From Gnetum montanum (Eukaryota > Streptophyta > Gnetopsida > Gnetales > Gnetaceae): a stretch of 37,056 nucleotides of DNA. The notes under the pieces are model-generated. The model worked only from the letters and a program-made list of their open reading frames with translations, ran no database searches and had not been told where the DNA came from. The position numbers and the translations under genes are program-made. Of the stretch, positions 1 through 10,655 are shown one piece after another (position 1 is the first letter of the stretch; each line of letters starts with the position of its first letter). The DNA lies in NCBI GenBank assembly GCA_015680685.1, contig MNCI01005936.1, positions 48,305-85,360 on the forward strand. The letters run 5' to 3'.

Positions 1-28
<28 letters not shown>
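1..28. repeat. C28 homopolymer
   Basis: A pure run of 28 C at the window edge, which is poly-G on the sense strand of the minus-strand LINE ORF1 remnant that follows. A G run of the same length lies in the reverse transcriptase of TE-3. It may be a real mononucleotide tract or a base-calling or assembly artefact. Confidence 0.9.
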
Positions 29-31
<3 letters not shown>

Positions 32-1505
32 TCTCGAACCACATCGGATTCACCCACTTCCCAAGGGGGGCAATGCCCATCCACCCCATTGGAGGGTTCA
101 ACATCAAATCTACTAATAGGCAATCCAATACCTCAATAGATTGATACCATAGCTACCAAAGCAGACTTAACCATAGGAGGAGAGAACAACAATATCCCAC
201 CATTTGTCCCTTGCCTAGTTGAAGCCGCACCTATGACAAAAGCATCTCCCTCAAAGAAGGCATAGTCTCCTAGATGCCCTCCATCACCAAATCTGGAGCC
301 AAGGCCTGAAAACAATTAAATGTGGGACTCCTTTGCTTCACACCATCTCTGGCAACATGACATTGTGTCTTGAGGACAAAGCCATTATCTCTTCCAAGTC
401 TCCTAGTAACAAATATCTTGTTCTTGTTGGAAGCATGTGAAGTCTACCCATGCATAGCAAGATCCTGAACTTGCATGTTGGCTCTCGTATGACGAAGTTA
501 AACACAACAATCCTTAGTCATATGATTCCCTTTACCACAAAAGTCACAAGCAACCAGGGCAAGCTATTGAGTTGGGTCCTAAACTTGAGCATCTAGGATA
601 GAACATTCTTATATCCCACTCTCAACTTGTTAGTACCCTAGAAAGATTCTAGCACAACTTCTTTTAGCAAATCCATGCATCAATGCAACCTCCAAACACA
701 AAACTTGACGTACTCCATCCACCTCTTAGATAGTGTAAATCTATCAAAAGTGGTAAACTCCCTAAAGAAGCCTACCGGGGTTTTCAAAAAGGGGGGGAGA
801 CCAAGATTTCCAAGGTAAACCTCTGCCTAATCAAACAAGTTAGGATCCTGCTGGACCCTAGGACTCCACACATAAGGGCTAGGCCTTTGGCACCAACAAA
901 CCAAGCACCCTAGAGAACCATGTCTCTATTGGCAACCAATTAAAAGACATAGCAACAACTCCCCATGCAGAACCTAGATGTCAACGTCCCCCAATTTCCA
1001 AGAAGTAGCCATTCACTTCTTAATCTACTCCATCTTGGGTCTGGCGTCCATAGAGACAAACTTCCCTACTAGACTATAGTTGATCTCCTCCAACCCTAAT
1101 CTGGCCACATCATTAGAGACCATAAAGTTAAGGACCCCCATCCTAGACAATGGCCTCCTCAATACCGGCAACACTTGGCTGCCAAGCTGAACAATCTCCT
1201 CCAAACAACCCTCCTAATTTACCCTAGACTTGCCCAAGCCCCTATTTGTTTCCCTCGGCCACTCTTGTGCCTCCAGCCATGCTTCCTATTGCTTTAACTC
1301 CCTCCACCATATCCACTCTTCCTCTTGCTTTCCCTAGTGTATCCTCTACCATGTTCACCATTGTATCCTCCATTGTGCCCATTATTACACTCACCACTCC
1401 TACAACACTTGTTGCACCTATCATTGCCATCCTCCTTCCCCTTTGGCCAAGTTTGTTTTGGCCAAAACATTTATCAAATGATTTTTTAATGAGTATTTGA
1501 GGCAA
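29..1505 (-). pseudogene. LINE TE-1: ORF1 remnant (DUF4283 + CCHC knuckle)
   Basis: Degenerate ORF1 (Gag-like RNA-binding protein) of a plant L1-type LINE, read leftward. A DUF4283-like region is recognisable at about 620-1130; residues such as VGKFVSMDARPKME and FFREFTTFDRFTLS match the same region in TE-6 (FFGEFIAFDRVTMS). It is followed by an intact zinc knuckle at 507-548, CDFCGKGNHMTKDC (CX2CX4HX4C). The N-terminal part (about 1242-1505) is Gly/Met/Val-rich and low in complexity, as is the N-terminus of ORF1 in TE-3. Several in-frame stops and shifts make it a pseudogene. ORF2 would lie left of the window. The 5' end is near 1460-1505, where GC content drops abruptly. DUF4283 and CCHC assignment is by motif reading, with cross-support from three other copies in the window. 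Confidence 0.8.
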
Positions 1506-1689
1506 TTTTTGTTTACATTAAGCCATCAAATACTTTTATTTTAATTTTTTATAAATCATATCTTTTGGGCTTCCACACACAATTTTCTTCATTTTCCTTA
1601 ATATTTTGAAAAGGAAAAATCAGAATAATTTCATACTAAGTTTTTCCCTTAGTTTTGAAAAATTAACTAACATTTAGAACACTTCTCTT
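1506..1689. other. AT-rich spacer between TE-1 and TE-2
   Basis: About 180 bp of AT-rich sequence without coding signal between two LINE pieces in head-to-head orientation. The exact 5' end of TE-2 is uncertain and could lie anywhere from about 1680 to 1760. Confidence 0.5.
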
Positions 1690-2905
1690 GCACCATAACT
1701 AGTAATATTTCCTCCTTTAGGAAGAGGATCTACTATCGTTGGTCACTTGTGGGACTTGTTGAACCCTCACATGCTCCTTTAGTAGGAGACCCCACCAACA
1801 CTACATAGGGTGTTCAAGCCAGGACCTCTTATTACCAAAACCCAGCTGGATTCTCTAACATTGCGATTAGTGATTCCACAAGTATGCCTTAACTGCTTGA
1901 TGAGACGCCTTGGGATCAAGGGAATTTCACAAATCACTTTAGGAAGGAAATACAGGCAAGGATTAGGAAAGAATTGATGAAGGAGGCTAAAGTTATGCAT
2001 ACAGCTCAAACAAAGGCCTGTAGCAAATGAATATGACTAGGCAGAGATCTGGGGAGCCACCAAAGAAATAGAGCTCAAGCTGAAATATGAGCCCCAATAG
2101 AGAAGGCAGATCAAGATTCAGATTCTCCATGACCAATTTGGAAAGGAGCTCAGGCAACTACAACTAAAGTGGAACGGCAGAATGAATGTGAAAGAAAAGA
2201 GATGAGGTGTCAAGAAGAGCAGCACGAGAGACAGCAAGTTACAAAGCAGGCCAGAAAGGAGCACAAAGGTCACCTCAAAAGGGACTGCCAAAGGGACCTC
2301 AGAAGGCAGCCAGGGGAGGCCAAGCAAAGAGATGAAGAGATAGCTCTGAGAAGGCATGACCAAATACTAGTTCAACTTTGGAAGGCACCCCTATATTGAG
2401 GTAGGCCTTAACTGCAAATTGTCTCACCGGAGCATTAAGGCTTGTATTAAGCGTTAGACAACTTCTCTCCATCCAAATAAGACACATCACCTCTCTCTAA
2501 AAGAGAGAGACATGTTACAGGCTAAGCTACAATGCATCAACAAGGCCTACTATCTTATTAAGAGTAACATAGACAAGGGGTCATCAACCACCTGCATAGG
2601 ATGTGAAGACCCAATTGTACTTGCTCTCTCCTTCCTTTTCTTTGAATGGAAGTCTTTCCTTTTCTTTTTGTTCAAGGGCTTTGTTGTTGTATACTCACAT
2701 TTAAGGGTGCATTTGGCACTTAGTTGCTATTCGAGAGTAGACCCGAAGTGGTGGTTAAATTCCTACCCTCTTTTGCTAATCTCTCTCCCTATGCTCCTTT
2801 TCTCTGGTTTCTTGTCTCAAGGAGTGCCTCACCTCTCATTGTGAATCTTTTGTAACTTTCAGTTTATAATATATATTGACCTTTTTTCTGCCCAAAAAAA
2901 AAAAT
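1690..2905 (+). mobile_element. LINE TE-2: 5'-truncated copy (coiled coil, J-like domain, 3' UTR, poly-A)
   Basis: Only the 3' end of the LINE family is present. In order: a linker at about 1890-1960 with the motif TPWDQGNFTNHFRKEI, equivalent to DTFPWEEFGHDVLRAEE in TE-3; a Lys/Glu/Gln/Arg-rich coiled coil to about 2390; a J-like domain (2392-2640); a 3' UTR; and an A tract (2895-2905) preceded by TATAATATATATTGACC, a tail shared in similar form with TE-4. No reverse transcriptase sequence is present, as expected for a 5'-truncated insertion. The 5' junction is approximate and no convincing target-site duplication was found. Confidence 0.75.
1890..2640 (+). pseudogene. TE-2 coiled coil + J-domain-like C-terminal region (broken)
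   Basis: The longest open stretch (2169-2399) encodes about 76 residues dominated by Lys, Glu, Gln and Arg, typical of a coiled coil. After a frame change at about 2390 the J-like module reads in one frame from 2392. It starts PYIEVGLNCKLSHRSIKAC, then one TAG, then SLHPNKTHHLSL, then AKLQCINKAYYLIKS. The order Y-x-E-V-x-L, S-x-x-S-I-K-x-x, L-H-P-[D/N]-K, I-N-K-A-Y-x-x-L is that of helices I to III of a DnaJ J-domain. The catalytic HPD is HPN here (2470-2478). Of the copies in this window, this one gives the clearest overall match to the J-domain consensus. Broken by a frameshift and stops; not functional. Confidence 0.6.
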
Positions 2906-3852
2906 GTTTAGAAGAATATGTCATATTGGTCAAACTCCTCCAATAAATAATTTTATATTTAATTTTTAAAATTTATAAAGCCTAAGGTTATGTACATGTA
3001 ACATATAAAAGTAGAAGGAAAATCATTGTTATAATTGTGTTGAGAATCATGAGTTTAATTTTACAGCTCAAGCGACCTTAGAATTGCAAGTTGAATTTTC
3101 TGAATCAAGTTTTTTTTTTCGTACTTTGCACATCTATTTCAGATTTTTATAACTTTTGAAGTAAAAGATAAAAATCTTCACATTTATCTGCTTCTTTTTT
3201 TTCTGACTTTTGTTTGTAAAAGTTTCCCTATGCTCAGGTCCAATGGAATCTAACATTTTTGCAACACAACACTATGCCAAGGACATATTTTTCAAAAGGG
3301 TTCTAAAGCAATAGAGCTACCTCCAATTTAGAGGTGATCAGGGCCACATGAAATGACACTGTTTTAAAACGAGATGAACATCAATGAGTTGTACCTTGCT
3401 TTTAAAATTTGTGACTTTCATCTTTCAGGTCACATGTCTAATCCCACTATTTATGTTTCGATATAATAACTTCTGCAAAAAGGAATACACTGAAGCTGAA
3501 TTTTGTCCAGTTTATTGAAGCATCTTATTAAGGACGTAATCAAACACTTCAGTTCCATTTTAAAGTTTCGGATATAATTTTCACTGCTGACCTCAAAAAA
3601 GCATGATAATATCTTGAAAATTGAACATCATCTTTGCATCTTTGACATCAATACTGAGTGAACACAGAAAACTCTGAATTACATTATGCACAGTGCAATT
3701 TGAAAATATACATAATGAGCCCAAAGGTGTGGGAAATAAAATTGGCAATTTAAGAACATATACACTAATATCACATGGTCAAATACTTCAATAAGAATTG
3801 GAATCATTTCATTCAAATTAACAAACGTAGAGAAGAACTAGCACTTTACAAC
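2906..3852. other. LEPA intron sequence, nothing recognised
   Basis: AT-rich and non-coding on both strands. It lies downstream (minus strand) of the last LEPA exon in the window. The next LepA segment expected after IFDS was looked for and not found here, so that intron appears to run at least to the window edge, across TE-1 and TE-2. Confidence 0.5.
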
Positions 3853-3953
3853 CTGTCAAATATAAGTGCTCTTAAAGGCTTTTCAGCTGTTTCTGGTGGT
3901 GGCGTTATCTTATTCACTATAGATTCAAGAATCTGATGCACACCTCTTCCTTC
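3853..3953 (-). CDS. LEPA: LEPA exon: end of GTPase domain, start of domain II
   Basis: A 101-nt exon of a chloroplast-type LepA (elongation factor 4), a ribosome-associated translational GTPase. It begins EGRGVHQILESIVNKI and ends PLRALIFD plus two bases of the next codon (phase 2); PLRALIFDS is the usual LepA entry into domain II. The acceptor is a textbook TGTTGCAG at 3954-3961 and the donor is GTTGTAAAG from 3852 downward. It continues in frame from the 4095-4139 exon, completing the G5 motif SAK followed by EG. The PPPETAEKPLRALIFD stretch resembles plant chloroplast LEPA more than mitochondrial GUF1; this rests on recalled family features, not a search. Confidence 0.93.
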
Positions 3954-4094
3954 CTGCAACATGCACCACCATCCATAGTAAGAAGAGATTCAATTGAGAG
4001 TGTATTAGATATTGAATGAGCAGATGAACTCATGGTTGGAAAAGAATGAGAGTAAATAAATACAGTAAAAGAAGATCATAAGACAGGGTTAAAC

Positions 4095-4139
4095 CTTAGC
4101 AGAGCAAAAGATTAATTCATTCCTGTCCAACCCAATAAT
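4095..4139 (-). CDS. LEPA: LEPA exon with G5 (SAK) motif
   Basis: A 45-nt exon encoding 15 residues, IIGLDRNELIFCSAK, phase 0 at both ends. SAK is the G5 motif of translational GTPases and contacts the guanine base. The acceptor is CCTCCAG with a pyrimidine-rich lead-in and the donor is GTTTAACC. It is flanked by introns of 141 and 224 bp. A micro-exon like this is missed by ORF finders but is unmistakable in the LepA context. Confidence 0.92.
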
Positions 4140-4363
4140 CTGGAGGACATAAAACCAGTAAGAATTGTTACAGTTATTACCATGCACAAATTTGAAAATT
4201 CGTCTTGCCAATAATCACAATATTTTAATAAATGAAAGAATGAAGGAATTTTGCATTTGATAAGACATGTAACTTAAGCAAACTGTTGATATTTTGAGAA
4301 GGTCAATAATAATAATAATGTCAACTTTGAGAAAACAAAGCAACTTATTTTCAAATGTCAAAC

Positions 4364-4426
4364 CTCCTCAATTTCCTGGGCAACACGTTCGGGCTCAGCA
4401 CTAGGGAGATCAATTTTGTTTAGAAC
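4364..4426 (-). CDS. LEPA: LEPA exon with G4 (NKID) motif
   Basis: A 63-nt exon, 21 residues, phase 0 at both ends, beginning VLNKIDLPSAEPERVAQEIE. NKID is the G4 guanine-specificity motif (N/T-K-x-D); the following LPSAEPERV stretch is highly characteristic of LepA. The acceptor is GGATGTTAG (AG at 4427-4428) and the donor is GTTTGACA from 4363 downward. Its upstream partner exon lies about 24.4 kb away at 28850-28915. The junction IIP/VLNKID restores the LepA sequence without gap or frame change. Confidence 0.93.
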
Positions 4427-4429
4427 CTA

Positions 4430-6150
4430 ACATCCAAGACATCGAGATGAACTCATGAGAATCTGCAAAATAATTAATAAGAAAAATTGCAAGTATTGAA
4501 GAAGCAATGGGAAGAACCATTGCAGCTCCCTTCCATATACATTAATACAGTACCTATACCAATACAGAAATACATTTACAAATTCAAATCGTTTTTGAGG
4601 AAATATTATAATTTATCTATTTATTTGTCATATGGTGCAATATATCATCCTCTTCCTCCTAGACTTGTTTCACCAAAATGGGATCAGCTACATGAGTGCT
4701 CTTTTGTCGTTCACCTCTATGAAGAGCTAGATCATATAAGGTGCAATACATGATACTACCACCATTCACTAATGTTTATTCTGTATGTTATTTTAATTCA
4801 CAATTATTAATATCTTGACACATGCAACACCATATTTCAAAAGAAGTTTGAAAAGGAAATAATTTTTTGCATAGTCACAAGCCATTACAAGTTTCTACTA
4901 AGCATCTTACATGTCTTTGTTACTGCTACTTAGTTTTCCTTATGACAAATGCCAATCTCACACTGATCCCAAAACACCTTAATGTGCTAGATGAAAACAA
5001 GAGAATAGCACTGATGCATAATGAAGTACATAAGGTCTATCATGAAAGCAAACATGATATAAAAATCAGGCACATGAGTTGAAAGCAGGGGATAACATCC
5101 TTTATTACAATCCCAACCACATACCTTAACGTACAAAACCCCAAACACTTTAAGAAGGGCCTGATACAGTACACGCAATGTATGCCACCACCTCATAATC
5201 TATTACCACCACAGCCCATTCCATTTTCCGTATCTCATCCTTAGACATTAGTCGTGGGGGAGATACCCCATTTTCAATTAAGAATTGTTGAGACATTTGT
5301 TTTTGTTGCAATTTTTTTATCCATTTTTCCATTTTTACTAATGTTTCCTTTATTTTATATTTACCTATTCTTCATATATTTTCCATTTCCTAGGATTTTT
5401 CCATTTCTGGATAATTTTCTATTTTTAATTGAATCTTTAATTTTAGCATTTGCAAAACTATTGTCTATGTTGATTGAAACATGAATCATGATGTAGGAAT
5501 AACAGCACAAAGGTGGAAAGTTTGTCTTATGTCTCCCAACTAAGGAAAGAACAATTGCAAATGGTAGTGGGATCACTTCATCCATCCCTATGTTTCCTAC
5601 AACATGAGATCCTCATCATGGGATTAATGTGATCCTACTCACATTAACAACTTCAATTAACCCATGACCACTACACATAAAGGAAAGAAGGACAAAGAGG
5701 GTGTGACATCAAGGGGATTTGCCAGGGTAGAAAGCCAATCCTAGCTAACTTGGGCTTTACTTGTTTTAAGTGGTTGCTGGTACCTAGCTTCACCAAGGCA
5801 TAGATATCTCCAAACAGCTTCAGTTCAACTATTAAGCTAATGATTGGACTGGTATATTGTTCTAACCAAGCTAACCTTGAAAAATTAATGAGATGTTTTG
5901 GTTATCCTATTAAATGATTAGCTTCCCCTTTGAGCTATCTTCTATGAATTGGATCCTAACTTTTCATAGCTCTCTGAATTACCAAGTTCTAAGTCTCACA
6001 ATCATTATGACAACAAACAAATAACCTTATAAAACATGCTATTTAATAAATTTGAGCTATCTCTAAACATGCTTCCCCAAACTAATGCATTGCAAGAATA
6101 ACATTATACAAAGCTGTGATCTTAAGAAAATGATTTATTATTTTCAGCTC
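4430..6150. other. Intron sequence, nothing recognised
   Basis: AT-rich, with no coding similarity. About 5285-5450 is a pyrimidine-rich patch with iterated CCATTTTT-like motifs. The hydrophobic ORFs it produces are an effect of T-rich sequence and are not regarded as genes. Confidence 0.5.
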
Positions 6151-6163
6151 AAATTTAAAATTC
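6151..6163. repeat. Target-site duplication of TE-3, left copy
   Basis: AAATTTAAAATTC immediately precedes the GC-richer start of TE-3. The right copy at 12336-12349 is AAATTTTAAAATTC, identical apart from one extra T. It overlaps the end of the TE-3 A tract, as is common for target-primed LINE insertions. Confidence 0.65.
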
Positions 6164-6189
6164 GAGTTTCAAATCTTTGCACTCTGAGG

Positions 6190-7110
6190 AGAACACAAGT
6201 AACAAAATGCCCAGTGATAGAGGGAATGGGTGCAAACAGAGGAAATGGGTGCGGTGTGAGCAAGCAAAGGGAACAGGCACGGTATGAACGGAGATGGCAC
6301 GTGGCTCGGTCCACAGGTGGCCGGCCCCGAGGGACATGCTACGGAGGGATATGCTACAAGGGGCTCTAGGGCGGTAGACGGGGACATTGAGGAATGCTCT
6401 TTCTTGGACAGCATCATGCGCCTCTAACTCAATGGACGATCGGTGGAGGGGGTGCAAACGATGGAGTGTAGTCTAATAGGGCACTTCGTGTCCTCTGGAG
6501 CTTGCCCCTAGACGGACCTTATTCGGCGGTGGACGAAGGAGGTGTGGGGGGTCAGGGGGGTTGACGTACAAAGCCTATTAGAGGACCTATTTTTGTTCAT
6601 TTTTCAGCGAAAGGAAGACTGTGATATAGTCCTTCAGGACAGACCATGGTTCTACGATGCCAGAGGGCTCACTTTGACGCCCTGGCGGCTGAGGGCACAT
6701 AGAGAGCTAGACCTATTTGCTCATGTGCCAGTTTGGGTGTGTATTTCCGAGATTCCATGGTAAATGTGGAGCCTAGACTTCCTAAGACGTATTGCGGGGT
6801 TTTCGGGGAGTTCATCACCTTCGACAAGGTGATGTAGTCAATGGAATGGATGGGTTTTGCCCGTTTCTACTTATGATGGGCCTTATCCTTGAAAGACTTA
6901 ATCAGGGAGGTTGTGCTCGAACTCCCTAACAGCAAGGAATGGCTTCAAGCAGAGTTTGAAAATTTGGAGACTAAGTCATCGATGGAAAAAGCATTGCCTC
7001 CTCAAAGAGAGAGAGGGGGGTGGGGGGTGGGGGGGCGCGATGCTCCCTTTGTGGGAAGAACGGACACCATGAGCCTAACTATCGAGTTCAGGGTGGGGAG
7101 GGGGGCGTGA
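6190..7110 (+). pseudogene. TE-3 ORF1 (DUF4283, degenerate CCHC knuckle)
   Basis: Gag-like RNA-binding protein of a plant L1. The N-terminus (about 6190-6370) is Gly/Arg/Cys-rich. DUF4283 follows (about 6445-6760), including EDLFLFIFQRKEDCDIVLQD, RPWFYDARGLTLTPW and APVWVRV-like HVPVWVCISEIPW. After a frame change comes DLIREVVLELPNSKEW (from about 6895), matching DLIREVILELPGGEEK in TE-6. The zinc knuckle at 7041-7082 reads CSLCGKNGHHEPNY; the last Cys is Tyr. Several stops and at least one frameshift. The start codon is uncertain, with candidates near 6207-6230. Confidence 0.8.
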
Positions 7111-7526
7111 TTGGCGCAGGCTGAGACCTATGAACTAGAGGCTAGCAGGGGTTGGGCGGTCATAGGGCAAAACGGATGGTTGTTGGTGCTGCCCCCTCCC
7201 CCTTGGGTCTCCCCGCCATGGCAAGAGGAGACATGCTACTCGTCTCCAGTCTCTCTGCCCTTGGTTGAACCAACTGTGCCTGGGATCAAGCTTCCCCCGC
7301 TTGGCAACTAGGTTCATGTGGTCTGGGGGAGCTCAAGGTCTCAAAAGCCCAAGGAGGCCTGCCCACAATTGGAGGACTTTGGGTGCATTCCGGTGTCATC
7401 GGCAGGGGACCAACCTGGCCACCCCTTTGAGAATTTGGTGCAGGATACGCAGACAAAAAGGAGTATTGACTTAGGACTACAGTAGACCCTACGGGAGGTC
7501 TACCAACACTGCTCACCTAGTCACAC

Positions 7527-8174
7527 ATGAAGCTACTTTCGTGGAATTGTAGGGGACAAGGTACACCATATAAAAGAAATACCATGCGACAGATTGTCCG
7601 CACTGAGGATTGTGACATTGTATGCTTGCAGGAAACCAAACTACAAGCGGCAGAGGCCTCTCACCTTCAATGGGAAGGATGGAAGCCACACCTACGGCCC
7701 TCCATGGGGCGGGCAAGAGGCCTAGCCATCCTAGCACGTTTTGAAATTTTGTTAGTTGACTCATTGCAATGAGCCCTAACTATCCACATTCCCTCCTTGG
7801 GCCTGTGGTTGACCAATTTCTATAGGGCCCAAGCTGAGGAGCTGCAACTGTCGGAATTGGAGCAAGTGGCAGTGTTGGTGCCAGATTGCCACACATGGCT
7901 CATTGTTGGGGATTTCAACCAGCAGCTCCACTCATGGGAAAAGTCTGGTGTAGGCTATTCTTGCCCCCCTAGAGCTCAGGAGTTTCAAAACTTCTTATCA
8001 GCCTACTCGCTAGTTGACCTAGAGATTGAAAATTGTCAATTCACATGGAGCAACAAGTGGAATGGAGCCGACTGCGTCCTCTCTAGAATTGATCAAGTTT
8101 GGATTAGCTCGGACCTCCTATTGCGACTAGATGCATGGGTCATGGGACAAGAGCGAGTCGACTCAGATCACTAA
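7527..8174 (+). pseudogene. TE-3 ORF2 N-terminus: APE-type endonuclease
   Basis: Start of ORF2, the endonuclease that nicks target DNA to prime reverse transcription. Motifs in order: MKLLSWNCRGQGTPYKR at the start (catalytic Asn), VCLQETKL (catalytic Glu), VGDFNQQLHSWEKSG (Asp/Asn), FTWSNKWNG, SRIDQVWIS and SDH at the end. All lie in one frame apart from a TGA at 7770-7772, so the endonuclease was inactivated late. ATG at 7527 is chosen because MKxLSWNCRG is the standard ORF2 start in plant L1 elements, and TE-4 starts equivalently with MKILLWNCKGHGTPYK. Confidence 0.88.
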
Positions 8175-9700
8175 TCACTCATTTGTTGTCTTGGGCCTTC
8201 GAGGAAATGGGCTCCTCGATTGTTTCATTTTGAATTGGCTTGGTTGCTCAAGCCCTAGTTGTGCCCATTGGTTGAAGACATCTGGGTGGACTACCGACCA
8301 GGCCAGGGGGGATCCTAGGAACTTTCTTTAGGAGGGACTCTTGCGCCTGAAGTGGACTATCAAATCCATGCCTGTGGAGGAAAAGTTCTCTTTCCGAACA
8401 GGCCATACAAACCTTAGATCCAGACTGGCCTAGGTGCAACACCAACAAGAGGCAGAGGAGGACCTACATGATGAGGAACAGAACATTCTAATGTAACTAT
8501 AGGCGCTGGACTTAGAAGTGGAAATCTATTGGAAACAACGATCGTGGGTCAGATGGCTCAGGGAGGGGGACAGATAGACGAAATTCTTTTTTGCCACAGC
8601 CAAGTCCCGTGGGTGGAGCCAATGACACATGTTGCTAACCGACACGGGGGACCTAGTTGATGATCCAAAGGATGTTGCCCAAGAATTGGCAATGTATTGG
8701 GGAGCAATTTGGGCAAAGTGGCCCACAATGCCGATGTTGGTGTGGGTTTCGCAGGTATTGGGGGAAGAGGACAATGCTCAGTTGCTAAACCCACTTACTT
8801 GGTAGGAGTTGAAAGAGACTATTGGGGCTATGCCCGAAGGGAAGGCACCTAGGCCGGATGGCTAGAGTCTCGAATTCTTGAAGGAATGTTTTGATACTGT
8901 GGGGCCCAATATTCTTGATGCTTTTAGTCTAATTCTAACCAAGAGGTAGATCCATCGTGAGATCAACTACTCTCGAATTGTCTGCATTCCCAAACGTGCA
9001 GATGCCTCCTCTCCAGCTCACTTCTGACCCATAGGGGTCTATAACATGTTGTTTCAAATTTTCTCTACGATGCTCATGCAGAGGTTGGTCCCCATCATGC
9101 CCAGGCTTGTTGGGGACCACTAGACAGGGTTCATTCAGGGGCAGACCCTGCAAGACTAGGTGCTCCTCATGCAGGAGCTCCTTCACTCCCTACACCTCTT
9201 GAAATTCCCTAGATTGTGCCTTAAGTTAGACATCGCAAAGGCATACAATATGGTCAATTGGGAGGCACTTATCACCATTATGATGCAGAAGGGATTTGAT
9301 CCAGAATTCATCCAACTATGTGTTCACCTGCAGTTGTCAACCACGTTCTCCTTCAATGTGGGGGGGGGGGGGGGGGGGGGGGGGGGGTGTCATTGTGGGG
9401 ACTCTCATCCCTCAAAAGGGGATTGTGGTAGGGGGACCCTCTTTCTCCTTTGCTCTTTATCATTGCTATGGACTTATTGAAGTCCTATTGCAAGGTTGTG
9501 GGGGTGGGGGGCCTGAGGATTGCTGGGGTGGAGTGTTTGGCTAAACACTATGCAGATGGCATGATGTTGATCAGTCGGGTTGGGGTCCCACAAGCACAAG
9601 GCATTAACTAGGCACTTATGTGGATGGCAGATGAGCTAGGCCTGGTGATAAATTGTCAGAAGTTGTCGGCACACTTCTGTAATGTAGATGTGTAGGTTAA
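8175..9700 (+). pseudogene. TE-3 ORF2 reverse transcriptase, catalytically dead
   Basis: Reverse transcriptase spread over three frames. Readable blocks: WLREGDR then a stop then TKFFFATAKSRGW (thumb-proximal linker of LINE RTs); GKAPRPDG; INYSRIVCIPKRAD; LCLKLDIAKAYNMVNWEAL (motif A); GDPLSPLLFIIAMDLLK (motif B; the preceding Gln is TAG); and KHYADGMMLISRVG (motif C, 9549-9560). Motif C should be YADD; the second Asp is Gly, which alone would abolish polymerisation. A run of 28 G (9360-9387) interrupts the segment before motif B. Confidence 0.85.
9360..9387. repeat. G28 homopolymer inside TE-3 RT
   Basis: A pure run of 28 G on the sense strand, where motif B approaches. It shifts the reading frame and could form G-quadruplexes, or be an assembly artefact. 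Confidence 0.9.
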
Positions 9701-10255
9701 GAACTGGGTCATGCAAATTCTGGGGGTCCCTTCTAGGATGGTCCAAGACTCCTATCTGGGCATTCCGTTGTTTTCTTGGGGACGTTGTGTGGCTTGGGAG
9801 ACGATTTTGGCAAAAATCAAAAGTTAGGTAGGACACTGGGCAAACCGTTTCCTTGAAAAGGATGACTGGTGCTGGTGTTAGGGGTGCTTGTGGCAATAGC
9901 ACGTTTTGTGACTATTGTCACCAACCCCCTGCAGACCGTGATCCAGGCTATGGACCAACATGTTCGTAATTTCATGTGGTCGAGAGGTAGAGGGGGGTGC
10001 AAATTGCACTTAGCTAGTTGGGATCAAATCACACGCCCTCGGGTAGCAAGGGGCTTGGGTGTTTCCAAATTTGAGGACAAAATGACACTTGGACAGTAAT
10101 GCCTACTTTTATGATTCACCAGCTAGGATGGGGAGATGGCCTAGTAGATATAGATAATGAATGGCAAGTATGTTAGATGGCAGATGGAGGCACACGATTC
10201 AAGGCCGTGGCGAACACTTTGTGCCCATGCACAACGCATGCAACTATAGGGGTGG

Positions 10256-10651
10256 TTGGATTGCGAGCCGTGCCAGCTATTATTTGCCATTTACCTGCTA
10301 GTGCCAGGATGGACACAGGTATGGCAAAGGCGATTGCCTAAAAAAATTAAAGTTTTCTTGTGGCTTCTCGAAAGCAATGCCCTGCCCGTTCGGGTGAATT
10401 TAAGGAGGTGTGGCCTCGATATCGATGTCACTTGCCCTCTCTGCGGGGATGGACCCGAAACTGTCCTGCACTTCACCTTTCAGTGTCTTTACATGTGTGC
10501 CAAGTGGCACACGACAAGATGGCCTCCCCCTCTGCCACTCTTAGGAAACTTGAAGGCCACGTTACTTTTATGGGAGGCTTGGAAAACCCAGAATCATAAA
10601 GTCTTTCAACAACGTCGCTTGCCCCCCTGTGCAAGTAGCTTCATGAGCTAA
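10256..10651 (+). pseudogene. TE-3 ORF2 zf-RVT region
   Basis: Zinc-binding region that follows RT in plant LINE ORF2 proteins. WQRRLPKKIKVFLWLLESNA is the conserved lead-in (usually W..P.K...F.W.....). The knuckle CPLCGDGPETVLHFTFQC lies at 10433-10486 and is followed by LLLWEAWKTQNHKVFQQ, the usual W.xWxxRNxxxF ending. Most plant L1 ORF2 proteins end about here or continue into RNase H. Here no RNase H motif follows; a different domain begins within about 40 bp. Confidence 0.85.
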
Positions 10652-10655
10652 AAGA

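Noticed and set aside
1246-1500. Plus-strand Pro/Ser/Thr-rich ORF
   Set aside because: It is the antisense of the Gly/Met/Val-rich N-terminus of the TE-1 ORF1, which has family support.
1-2905. TE-1 and TE-2 as one twin-primed inverted insertion
   Set aside because: The orientation fits, but about 180 bp of AT-rich, non-LINE sequence lies between them. Two separate insertions are simpler; the option stays open.
1672-2913. Target-site duplication of TE-2 (ATTTAGAA versus GTTTAGAA)
   Set aside because: Seven bases of AT-rich sequence is too little to support a boundary.
3000-3850. Further LEPA exon downstream of IFDS
   Set aside because: Looked for the expected YYDPYRGVV-like segment on the minus strand and did not find it; the next exon is probably outside the window.
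5254-5484. Small hydrophobic membrane protein
   Set aside because: The Phe/Leu/Ile richness comes from a T-rich low-complexity tract; no conserved features or plausible start context.
10256-10651. RNase H domain after zf-RVT in TE-3
   Set aside because: No D-x-A or T-D/S-E-A-E motifs follow; the sequence instead matches the family-specific domain also seen in TE-4.
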